Shown in pieces: positions 17,478 to 26,402 of a DNA stretch of 35,285 nucleotides. The notes under the pieces were generated by a model that saw only the letters and a program-made list of their open reading frames with translations, ran no database searches and was not told the DNA's origin. Location: positions 1 through 35,285 of the forward strand of contig JAFGSO010000172.1 in assembly GCA_016934605.1 (NCBI GenBank), written 5' to 3'. The translations under genes and the position numbers were made by a program. Every line of letters starts with the position of its first letter. Position 1 is the stretch's first letter. The DNA is from Calditrichota bacterium. GTDB lineage: Bacteria; Calditrichota; Calditrichia; RBG-13-44-9.

Positions 17478-19508
17478 TCATCGAACCAGCAGCATCTTCC
17501 TGGACAACTTTCGATTCTCAAAATGAATTTGATATATGTAAATTCCTGAAGAAACCTGCTTGTCGTGATCATCACACCCATCCCAGCGAATTTCCTCGCC
17601 CCTGGTAAAGTATCCGTCTATGAGTGTCCTGATCCTACTTCCGGTAATATCAAAAATTTCAAGCTTTACTTTGCCGCTGGTATCAATCGTAAACGGAATC
17701 ATAGTGGTTCCATTGAAAGGATTCGGATAATTCTGAGCCAGAGTGAAATCCCGGATTACCTCATTACCTGGCTCCAAAGTGGCTATCGGAACCTCCCTGC
17801 TCATCTTTAATATTCTCAAATCCGGATCAAACTGGACAACCAGTGGAGAACCGCTGATCGGGATATGAAAATCCTGAACTTCCAGTGAGTCCCAGATCAT
17901 CAGTGTATCCCGGTTAATATGTGTGTCTATCACCCTCACTTCTATAGGCATTTTATAGAGATGACTGTAACCATCGAGTTTCTGCTTCTGTGCAATCCAA
18001 AAATGCAGGTAATCCTGTCCATTCTGCTGATAATGTGTATAGCCCCAATCATAAACCGGATAATAAGGTTCATAAATCCACTGCTGAAAAAACCAGTCAA
18101 GATCCATTTCACTTTTCATTTCACAAAAATCTCGAAACTCTTCAGTGGTTGCATCATCGTAAGCAAATGAGGGATCATTCGGATAATCATGCATGATTTC
18201 AAAGAAAACGGAATCTCCGACAACGTAACGCAACATATGCAGTACCCACATGCCTTTGGTATAAATAGTTCTTGAGAAAAGGTTATTCGGATTACTGGTA
18301 TCATAACGGTAAACAGCCGATCTGAAAATTGTTGAAAAATTATAGGGTTCCAGTGTACTGTTAACATATGTCCGGAATGAACTTTTATCATAATATGCTT
18401 CAATCCATAAAGCCTCACTGTAAGTCGCAAATCCCTCATTCAGCCAGATGTGATGCCAGTCCCGGCAGGTGACCAGATCCCCAAACCACTGATGAGCCAG
18501 CTCATGTGCATAAATAGTTTCCCAGCTGTCAGACACTGTTCCAATACTTGTACAGGTCTGATGCTCCATACCACCGCCCCATCCGAAAAGAGCATGACCA
18601 TATTTTTCTTCAATAAAAGGATATAAACCATACAATCGACTGAATACTTCCAGCATATCCGGTAATTTTTCAAATGCAGATCGGGCAGCTGTTAGCTGAT
18701 ACGGGTAAACATAATACTCAATCGGCATGAATTCACCCGGGGCAAATTGGAAAGAATCCGAAAAAGTTGTATAATTGGCTATGGCCAGAGATACCAGATA
18801 AGTGGTAATCGGATATTTTTCTTTCCAGATAAAAGTTGTGGTATTATTCGGATTGGGAATCTGGCCCTGAAGCAATCCGTTGGATGCGACGGTATATCCC
18901 GTTGGCACCGTTACTGCAATTTTCACGGAATCCATCTTGTCCGACGGATCATCTTTGCATGGCCACCAGGTCTGTGCCGCATACGGCTCACTCAGAGTAT
19001 ACACACCGTTACCAAACCAGAATCCCGCAAGTCCTTCCGGACGCGGAATACCGGAATAATTAACTGTTACGGTAAATGTTTCCCCTGCATCATAAACAGT
19101 GTCCAGAACAACTGCCAGCACCCAGTTGGAATGAGTGTAACTATTTATATTCCCCGACACCCACATATCCGACCAGTAAGGGGGATAATCTTCCCGTGAA
19201 TCAAAATTCAGATTTATGCGATCCAAGCCGTTTACATTGCTTCGGAACAGTCCCGTGACGGTACCTTCAAGGTTCTGTGGATCCATGCTGATTCGAAAAT
19301 CAAGATCATAATAAAGTTGATCATAGTCAGCAGAATCCGGCATACTGATTTTTGAGAATACTTTCTTATACAAAGTGAAATTGTTCTTTTTAATATCGGG
19401 TAATTTTTTACTGGCTTCTATCAATTCCTCCAGCCGATCTGGAGTAATCTGCTGTGAAAGTCCATTTGACACCATCAGCATTAGAATTAGAAATTTCCAC
19501 AATCTCAT
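17478..19508 (-). CDS. M1 family (gluzincin) metallopeptidase with T9SS-type C-terminal sorting domain
   Basis: 676 aa; HELAHQWFGDLVTCRDWHHIWLNEGFATYSEALW (HExxH-x18-E), WWPCKDDPSDKMDSVKIAVTVP, GGGMEHQT; C-terminus LAQNYPNPFNGTTMIPFTI...SSGIYIYQIHFENRKLSRKMLLVR. Confidence 0.92.
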   Translation of the reverse strand: MRLWKFLILMLMVSNGLSQQITPDRLEELIEASKKLPDIKKNNFTLYKKVFSKISMPDSADYDQLYYDLDFRISMDPQNLEGTVTGLFRSNVNGLDRINLNFDSREDYPPYWSDMWVSGNINSYTHSNWVLAVVLDTVYDAGETFTVTVNYSGIPRPEGLAGFWFGNGVYTLSEPYAAQTWWPCKDDPSDKMDSVKIAVTVPTGYTVASNGLLQGQIPNPNNTTTFIWKEKYPITTYLVSLAIANYTTFSDSFQFAPGEFMPIEYYVYPYQLTAARSAFEKLPDMLEVFSRLYGLYPFIEEKYGHALFGWGGGMEHQTCTSIGTVSDSWETIYAHELAHQWFGDLVTCRDWHHIWLNEGFATYSEALWIEAYYDKSSFRTYVNSTLEPYNFSTIFRSAVYRYDTSNPNNLFSRTIYTKGMWVLHMLRYVVGDSVFFEIMHDYPNDPSFAYDDATTEEFRDFCEMKSEMDLDWFFQQWIYEPYYPVYDWGYTHYQQNGQDYLHFWIAQKQKLDGYSHLYKMPIEVRVIDTHINRDTLMIWDSLEVQDFHIPISGSPLVVQFDPDLRILKMSREVPIATLEPGNEVIRDFTLAQNYPNPFNGTTMIPFTIDTSGKVKLEIFDITGSRIRTLIDGYFTRGEEIRWDGCDDHDKQVSSGIYIYQIHFENRKLSRKMLLVR

Positions 19509-19526
19509 TATATCTCCATTTTCATT

Positions 19527-20426
19527 TCAAAAAAAATCATCCAGATAAATATCCTCATATTCCCTTAAAAAGGTTTGAACATTTGACTGGTGAGAATGTA
19601 AAGCAGCTATTTTAGGAAATTTTTGATTTAACTTCAGCTTGATTTCCTCCTCGGAATCGGCAGCATGTACTATTTCCATTCCTTCTACTGCCAGTTTTTG
19701 TACGTACGACTGTTCATTTTCAATGCGCCTGATAATATCCTCCTGGGATTTTGCAGGCTTACCATGACCGGGAATCAGGCAGCCAATATCATATAGAACA
19801 ACTACATCTTTCAATCGGCCCAGACTCTTCCAGTATTGCCTTATACTGTGTAAAATAAAGGGAGTTTGAGTCTGTATCAGCATATCTCCCGAAAAAAGCA
19901 TTTTTTCTTCGGGAATAACAATTGCAGTCATATCTGTGGAATGACCGGGAGTATGAAAAAATGCAAATGAATATGGCGGAATTTCCATGAACTCGCCATC
20001 CTTGATGAGGTTTACATCGTCCGGAAATCTGAGATCATCCAGATTTTCATACCCCTGCTTGCGATACATTCCTCTCAGGTATCTTACATCGTTGTTACGA
20101 ACATCCTCGGATTTACTTTTTAGACATTCATGGGCATACACCGGTAAATCATGAAAGGCGTGCCATCCTGAAATATGATCTCCATGAGTATGTGTGAGAA
20201 GAAGTATGGATTCAATCAGTTTCTGATCAATCATAAATTTTCTGATTCTTTGAAGTTCCGGAGGGAAAACACCAGGATCAATCAGGTAGGCCTCGGAATT
20301 ATCATAAACCAGTGTTGAATTCATTCCCAAAAATTGACTGCTGAAACGTCTGAGCATATTCATAAATTCCGGTTTGAAAGTTATAAGATCAGAAAAAATT
20401 TCTTTAATAGAAATGGTTATTTGCAA
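19527..20426 (-). CDS. MBL-fold metallohydrolase
   Basis: 299 aa (likely real start ATG 20363, MNMLRRF). LLTHTHGDHISGWHAF, FHTPGHSTDM, LFSGDML, LIPGHGKP motifs. Confidence 0.9.
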   Translation of the reverse strand: MQITISIKEIFSDLITFKPEFMNMLRRFSSQFLGMNSTLVYDNSEAYLIDPGVFPPELQRIRKFMIDQKLIESILLLTHTHGDHISGWHAFHDLPVYAHECLKSKSEDVRNNDVRYLRGMYRKQGYENLDDLRFPDDVNLIKDGEFMEIPPYSFAFFHTPGHSTDMTAIVIPEEKMLFSGDMLIQTQTPFILHSIRQYWKSLGRLKDVVVLYDIGCLIPGHGKPAKSQEDIIRRIENEQSYVQKLAVEGMEIVHAADSEEEIKLKLNQKFPKIAALHSHQSNVQTFLREYEDIYLDDFF

Positions 20427-20473
20427 TTGTTGCTTGAGGTTCGTAATATTTAATTTTCAAGGGAATATTTATC

Positions 20474-21052
20474 ATGTTTACGGATTTATTCGAGAACTTA
20501 CATTTCACCTATATATTTTGCACCGCTGTTCTGTTCATCGCAGGCATTTATTTTGCACCGACTATCGTTGATAAAAATATCCGCTGGATGCTGCGATACC
20601 CAAGATGGGTAGCCTCACTGATGGAGCGGTATTTCTCAGTCCGATGGGGATTTTTTTTCTTATTCCTTATCATTTTTATTCTCAACAATATGTCCCTTTT
20701 CCTTGGATTCCTGTCAGGTTTCCTGATAGTTCTTCCCCTGTTTTTTGCCTTTTTTACCGGGTTCAATGTAGCCGTTATCAGTTACGACCTGATGGGCTGG
20801 AAGGGAATCTGGCATATGTTGATGAATCCCATAGCCTGGCTTGAATTTCCGGCAGCATGGTTAAGTTTCGGGATGGGCATGAAAATCGGGGTAACAATCC
20901 TCACGTCAGGTAATTTTACACAAGCTGTCAGCCTTTTCAATACATTACTTCCTATCTATGGTAAATATGTTCTGGTATTATTATTGATTGCAGCGCTACT
21001 GGAATCGGGCCTCATTGTTCTGGCAGAGAAACACAAGGACGATATTTCCTGA
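20474..21052 (+). CDS. SpoIIM-like (stage II sporulation protein M family) multi-TM protein
   Basis: 192 aa, several hydrophobic helices; FFTGFNVAVISYDLMGWKGIWHMLMNPIAWLEFPAAWLSFGMGMKIG resembles the family core. Confidence 0.55.
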   Translation: MFTDLFENLHFTYIFCTAVLFIAGIYFAPTIVDKNIRWMLRYPRWVASLMERYFSVRWGFFFLFLIIFILNNMSLFLGFLSGFLIVLPLFFAFFTGFNVAVISYDLMGWKGIWHMLMNPIAWLEFPAAWLSFGMGMKIGVTILTSGNFTQAVSLFNTLLPIYGKYVLVLLLIAALLESGLIVLAEKHKDDIS

Positions 21053-21097
21053 AAACAGTCTGAAATTTTCCATTCTCAAGACTGCCGTCGCTAATCA

Positions 21098-21637
21098 TTA
21101 GTGATCCAGGGTCCAACCTTCCTGTTTCAGGTACCAGTTATCCGGATCTTTGAGATATTGATAGGTATTATCCAGAACATCTTCATGGTCCTGTTCCATA
21201 TCTCTCAGAAAAGCGTAAAAACGTCTTGCTTTTTCATCGGCTGTTTCGTTATACAATTTAGTATACATTTTGACGCCATTCCGCTCGAACTCAATCGCTT
21301 TCTGGTAGACTTCCATATCATTATCAGAGATAGTTTCCTTTCCCTGCTTAACTGCCTCCAGTGAATTACTGAAGATAGTCTGCATTTCGCCTTTAAGACC
21401 TTTGTAATCCTTTTCCTCTTTTGAAAGCTGGGCCCAGTTTCCTGATTCATTCAATCGGGCATAAAAACGCTTGATTAGATCGGTATGCATTAATTCATCT
21501 TTAAACAGTTGCCTAAAAATATTCTTTACAAATTCATTTTGGGTTTGTTCAGCTCCCTTTTTATATAGTTGATATCCCTCCTCTTCTGTTTGAAGGGCCA
21601 GTTTCAATGCTTCCAGACTGTTCTGAATGTCCGCCAT
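21098..21637 (-). CDS. Rubrerythrin-like ferritin-family protein
   Basis: 179 aa four-helix-bundle pattern with two ExxH motifs (KDELMHTDLIKRF, MEQDHEDVLD) and paired EEEGY / FERNGV helices; AAAAGGAGAT RBS upstream. Confidence 0.85.
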   Translation of the reverse strand: MADIQNSLEALKLALQTEEEGYQLYKKGAEQTQNEFVKNIFRQLFKDELMHTDLIKRFYARLNESGNWAQLSKEEKDYKGLKGEMQTIFSNSLEAVKQGKETISDNDMEVYQKAIEFERNGVKMYTKLYNETADEKARRFYAFLRDMEQDHEDVLDNTYQYLKDPDNWYLKQEGWTLDH

Positions 21638-21725
21638 ATTTAGATCTCCTTTTTGTTATGAATATCTAATAACTGTTAAAAATTTTCAATTAAGTAAAAT
21701 CTATATTTTTGAAAAGAAATTTAAA

Positions 21726-22667
21726 TCAATCAAACACCTGAAAACGGGCTCCCACCGGCCGGTGGTCTGAAACCTCATAAACATAAGAAGAAAAATACTG
21801 ATCCAGCTTGATAACTGCGGTAGTTCCATTTCCATATTCCTGCCGGGCATCGGCGGATATTAGAATATGGTCAATAATGCTTCTGGTGTTTCCTATATAC
21901 GTTGCATTTTCAAATGGATTTTCCAGAAGTATTGAGCTCAGAAATGTATAATCCTGGGAATCGTTGATGAACACCTGAAAAACATTATCCTCAGGGGGAT
22001 CATCCAGTTCATCATTCCAGTCACCGACTACAATATAATCTTTGTCACTGGAGCCAACTATTTCTGTGTCCAGATAATACTTAAGTTTTTCACATGCTTT
22101 GCGTCTCCTGTCTTCATTCTGCTCACCACCCAGAGCTTTCAGATGCAGGACGATAAGGGTAAAGTCGAAGGTTTTCAAATTGCTTGAAGCACTCATGTAG
22201 ATCTGAAGCGGTGGTCTCGGGAAACGATAAGAATCACCAGTAAAAATCAGCTTAACATCCGAAATAGAAATAATATTCTGTTTATAAATAACACCCGTTT
22301 TCTGGTATGAACCATCAGAATATATATCGAGAGAATAAATTCCGGAGTAATCGGGCAGTCTGTTCAACACCTCTCTGAAACTGATGGTATCTTCAATTTC
22401 CTGCATGCCAAAGATATCTGCATTCAAATCAATGATAATTTCAACAACATCCGAAATTGTTTCAGTTCCGAGTTTGGGAAAATTTTGAATATTCCAACTG
22501 ACAATATCTAGAGTTTCTTCTGCACCAAACTCAGGAACATCGATCCTGAGCGAATCCGGTATCCGACCATCTTCTGTTGATGTTATTCGTTTGTTACAGC
22601 TAAGTAAAAAAATAGTTAACCATACAAAACCGATGAATATAAACAGACGCACGAAATCTCCACTCAA
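21726..22667 (-). CDS. Endonuclease/exonuclease/phosphatase-family lipoprotein
   Basis: 313 aa; lipobox-like LLSC; LDIVSWNIQNFP, ADIFGMQEIED, VVGDWNDELDDPP, SDHRPVGARF. Confidence 0.9.
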   Translation of the reverse strand: MSGDFVRLFIFIGFVWLTIFLLSCNKRITSTEDGRIPDSLRIDVPEFGAEETLDIVSWNIQNFPKLGTETISDVVEIIIDLNADIFGMQEIEDTISFREVLNRLPDYSGIYSLDIYSDGSYQKTGVIYKQNIISISDVKLIFTGDSYRFPRPPLQIYMSASSNLKTFDFTLIVLHLKALGGEQNEDRRRKACEKLKYYLDTEIVGSSDKDYIVVGDWNDELDDPPEDNVFQVFINDSQDYTFLSSILLENPFENATYIGNTRSIIDHILISADARQEYGNGTTAVIKLDQYFSSYVYEVSDHRPVGARFQVFD

Positions 22668-22834
22668 TTTGATACTGATTATAATTAGATGAAACCCTTA
22701 ACCAAAAGCAAGCAGTTCAAAAAGTTCTCTACTGACTAACACAAAAATATTTATATGTCATTCTGGGGGAACTCAGTAATGTTGCAAATTTTAGCAAAAA
22801 ATGTTATATTACTCAATAAAACGGGGAGTAACTG

Positions 22835-23071
22835 ATGACATTTAAGAGAATTTTAATCTGGTTAATTGTATTTTTTGTTTTGATTCTTATCGTTCAAAAT
22901 CTGGATGTCATTCAACTGGACGTTTTTTTCTGGTCAATCCAGGCATCCCTTCTTCTGGTCATTTTGCTTCCTTTTCTCTTGGGTATCCTGGTCGGTTGGT
23001 TATTTACCTCTATTTATCTGAGACAACGCCGGCAGTTGAAAGAATCAAAACAAAAATCATCTGAAAGCTGA
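22835..23071 (+). CDS. LapA-domain small membrane protein
   Basis: 78 aa; two TM helices: NLDVIQLDVFFWSIQASLLLVILLPFLLGILVGWLF followed by basic tail, typical of LapA/DUF1049. Confidence 0.75.
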   Translation: MTFKRILIWLIVFFVLILIVQNLDVIQLDVFFWSIQASLLLVILLPFLLGILVGWLFTSIYLRQRRQLKESKQKSSES

Positions 23072-23363
23072 AAAATATGTTTTATATTTCAACATAGTGA
23101 TGATTTTTATAACATCAATATATAATTGGCTGTTTAAATATTCGCCAAAAGTTATTCCCGGAATATCTCACCGAATTTAACAATTTCGCAAAATTATAAA
23201 ACTTTGTTGTTCTTCAAGTTTGAACACTATTTATATCAATATTTTACAGTTACTTATAAGAAAACATATTTTGTCCGAATCTTATTGCATCGTGCTCTTA
23301 CTCTACTGTAAATTTATCATAATTTTATCAAAGTTTTTTAAATTAGTGTCGATATTTAATATA

Positions 23364-23382
23364 TTGTCTAAATTATAGACAA
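23364..23382. promoter_or_regulatory. Putative operator or leader hairpin upstream of gltX
   Basis: Perfect 7-bp inverted repeat TTGTCTA-AATTA-TAGACAA, 35 nt upstream of the gltX ATG. Confidence 0.35.
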
Positions 23383-23417
23383 GCGAAGTACTAGATAGCA
23401 ACAGGAAGAAAATTTAA

Positions 23418-24872
23418 ATGCCCACTAAGGTTATCACACGATTCGCACCCAGTCCGACTGGATTCCTTCATGTCGGGGGCGCAAGGACTGCACTGTTTAA
23501 CTTTCTCTATGCCCGGAAAAACGGGGGCTCGTTCAGACTTCGCGTAGAAGATACGGATCAGAGAAGATCCAGCGATCTGATGACTAGGGTAATTTTAAAC
23601 GGTCTGGAATGGCTGGGAATACAATGGAATTGTGATGTTATTTTTCAGGGTAAACGTCTGAATCAACACCAGAATACAGCATTTTCTCTGCTGGAAAAAG
23701 GGGCTGCATATCTCTGTTTTTGCACACCTGAAGAACTTAAGGAACACCGGAAAAATTTCCGTTACAATGGACATTGCCGAAACCTCTCCTCTAAAAGCAT
23801 CGAAATTAAGAAATCAGAAGGGATTCCCTATTCTGTCCGATTTAAAGTTCCAGATGGAGTAACAATCTGGAAAGATAAGATTCATGGTTCTATTTCTTTT
23901 CAGAATAAAGAAGTTGAGGATTTTGTAATCCTCCGTTCAGACCGAACACCAACCTACAATCTGGCCGTTGTGGCAGATGACCATGATATGGGAATTACCA
24001 TGGTAATGCGCGGTGATGATCATATTTCGAATACTCCCAAACAATTAATGCTCTATCAGGCTCTTGGATGGACGGCTCCGGATTTTGCTCATATCCCGCT
24101 TATCATGGGTTCCGATGGAAAACGCCTTAGTAAACGACATGGTGCAACCTCAGTAGAAGACTATCAAAAAAAGGGTGTACTTAGTGATGCACTCTTTAAT
24201 TTCCTGGCTATCCTCGGTTGGTCTCCCCCTGATAACCGGGAAATCCTTTCGCGCAAGGAAATTACAGAGCTGTTCTCTCTGGATGGTATATCAAAAAAAA
24301 GTGCTGTTTTCGATGAAAAAAAGTTGGCCTGGATGAATCAACAGCATATTATCCGAAAAAGTGCATCTGATTTATATGAACCTATAATGCAAATCTGGCT
24401 CGAAAATGGTTTTATTTCAGAAGTTGAGATAAAATCTAAAAAAAACTGGATGCTAAAAATAATCGACCTCTTAAAACCCCGGGCTACCTTTCTTGCCGAT
24501 TTTATTGATCTTGGTGAATACTTCTTTAAAAAGCCTGGGCAATTCGATGAAAAAGGGATACAAAAACATCTGAAATCAGCAGAAGTCTGGGACTATCTGA
24601 GGGAAACCACTGCTGAATTAAAAGATTTGACAACATTTTCTGAAGAAAATATCGAACTTGGCATAAGAAATTTTGCTCAAAAGTATGGAGTGGGTGCCGG
24701 AAAAATCATTCATCCTCTACGACTGGCCTTAACGGGACGCACAGCCACACCCGGACTATTTGAAGTCATGGTTTTATTAGGAAAAGAAATAGTTCTGAAT
24801 AGACTAAATAGTTTTTTAAAAATGGAAGAATCCATAAAAAAACAGTTTCACACTCAACGGAGTGCCCAATGA
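23418..24872 (+). CDS. gltX: Glutamate--tRNA ligase
   Basis: 484 aa; class I motifs FAPSPTGFLHVGGARTALFN and GKRLSKRHGATSV. Confidence 0.96.
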   Translation: MPTKVITRFAPSPTGFLHVGGARTALFNFLYARKNGGSFRLRVEDTDQRRSSDLMTRVILNGLEWLGIQWNCDVIFQGKRLNQHQNTAFSLLEKGAAYLCFCTPEELKEHRKNFRYNGHCRNLSSKSIEIKKSEGIPYSVRFKVPDGVTIWKDKIHGSISFQNKEVEDFVILRSDRTPTYNLAVVADDHDMGITMVMRGDDHISNTPKQLMLYQALGWTAPDFAHIPLIMGSDGKRLSKRHGATSVEDYQKKGVLSDALFNFLAILGWSPPDNREILSRKEITELFSLDGISKKSAVFDEKKLAWMNQQHIIRKSASDLYEPIMQIWLENGFISEVEIKSKKNWMLKIIDLLKPRATFLADFIDLGEYFFKKPGQFDEKGIQKHLKSAEVWDYLRETTAELKDLTTFSEENIELGIRNFAQKYGVGAGKIIHPLRLALTGRTATPGLFEVMVLLGKEIVLNRLNSFLKMEESIKKQFHTQRSAQ

Positions 24873-26401
24873 ACGGTTGGAAAACTCTGGTTGTTGATGA
24901 CGAACCTGAAGTTGCTTCTCATCTGAATAACCAGCTTGCACAGCGGGGACTGAAGGTAGAGGTGGCCCATACTACAAATGAGGCCCAATTTCTGATCGAA
25001 AAAAACGAATATGATCTCGCCATTCTCGATATAATGCTTCCCGATGGTAATGGAATTGATCTATTCCGAATCCTTCAGGAAGAAAATCCCGATATTTATA
25101 CGATAATGATAACCGGACATGCATCGGTTGAAAATGCGATTTTCGCTCTGAACGAAGGTATAAATGGTTACCTGATCAAGCCGTTCTCAGATTCACAACT
25201 CTCGGCCGTCTTGAATAAAGCCGAGAAAACACTTCGGCTCAAAGCTGAAAATAAAGCTCTATTCCAGCAAATTGAACTTAATAAACAGTTTTATGAAGAT
25301 GTTCTAAATTCCACTAGTGAAGCCATATTAGTTGTCGATTTAGATTATAAAATTCAGTATTCCAACCGGGCTGCAGCAGAATTACTGAATCTGGAGGAGA
25401 TTCCTCCTGCAAAACCCCCTTTAGAAACATATATATTAGACGGTTATAAAATTTTGTCACATATATATCAGCAACTCCTTCAGGGAAAGTCAGTCGCCGG
25501 ATATCGGGTCAGTATTTCACCTGACGGCTCCAGCTCTTTTGATGCCCATCTGACTGCCGATTTCCTTTATGGAAAGAACGAGCATGTTGAAGGTTTGATC
25601 ATTAATCTTTCGAATCCATTGATTCATAATGAAGTTCTGAACAGAATCCTCCGCAAAGAAAAATTGAATACAATTAATCGTCTCGCTCACGTATTGAATC
25701 ACGAAATCCGCAATCCAATAAATATTCTATTTGGCCGGTTGCAGCTTTTAAAAGATGAATTTAAAAACGCAAAATTCGACCAGGCTTTCCCTGGTATACA
25801 GAAACAGATCGACAGGATTGTTACGGTTACAGATCTTTTATCCAAGTTCAATCTCAGTCGCGAAGATACTATTCCTGAACAATGCGCTATTTCTGAAATA
25901 TTCGATGATATTCTCTCCGAAAAAAAACCAGAATTTGCTGCCAAAAACATACAACTGAATTATTCCCTGGAACGAAACGGATTTTACGTTGAAGGAAACC
26001 TTATTCAGTTTTCAGATGCTTTTCGATATCTCCTGGATACTATCATCGAAATATCTTCAGAAAACGCTGTATTGGATGTTCAGGGAAAAGAGACAGGACA
26101 TTATTCTTCATCAAGATGGTACGAATTCCAGTTTATTTTACCAACAGAACAAAGCGATATTCATCAATTTTTTGAACCCTATAAATCAATTGATATGGAA
26201 ATTGATGGACTCATCGGATTGGGCATGGCCATAATGCATACAATATTTAATAATTACGGTGCCAAAATCGAAACCAGTTTTCAAAATACTTCTAAAACAC
26301 TGTTAAAAATCCGTTTTCCACTTTTCGATCAGGACCAAAAAAGACCCTTTAAACCATCACGGGAAATAAAATCAAAAAAAAGAAAGCGGAGGAGTGCTTA
26401 A
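24869..26401 (+). CDS. REC-PAS-HisKA protein with degenerate ATP-binding domain
   Basis: 510 aa; REC TLVVDDEPEV...AILDIMLPDGNG...MITGHAS...LIKPFS; PAS; H-box NRLAHVLNHEIRNPINILFGRL; catalytic region lacks N-box Asn and DxGxG but retains FFEPY and GLGMAI. Start overlaps gltX stop (ATGA). Confidence 0.88.
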   Translation: MNGWKTLVVDDEPEVASHLNNQLAQRGLKVEVAHTTNEAQFLIEKNEYDLAILDIMLPDGNGIDLFRILQEENPDIYTIMITGHASVENAIFALNEGINGYLIKPFSDSQLSAVLNKAEKTLRLKAENKALFQQIELNKQFYEDVLNSTSEAILVVDLDYKIQYSNRAAAELLNLEEIPPAKPPLETYILDGYKILSHIYQQLLQGKSVAGYRVSISPDGSSSFDAHLTADFLYGKNEHVEGLIINLSNPLIHNEVLNRILRKEKLNTINRLAHVLNHEIRNPINILFGRLQLLKDEFKNAKFDQAFPGIQKQIDRIVTVTDLLSKFNLSREDTIPEQCAISEIFDDILSEKKPEFAAKNIQLNYSLERNGFYVEGNLIQFSDAFRYLLDTIIEISSENAVLDVQGKETGHYSSSRWYEFQFILPTEQSDIHQFFEPYKSIDMEIDGLIGLGMAIMHTIFNNYGAKIETSFQNTSKTLLKIRFPLFDQDQKRPFKPSREIKSKKRKRRSA

Positions 26402-26402
26402 G

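Noticed and set aside
17355-17549. 64 aa plus-strand ORF
   Set aside because: Lys/Asn-rich, overlaps the M1 peptidase 3' end antisense and sits over dyad sequences; not supported.
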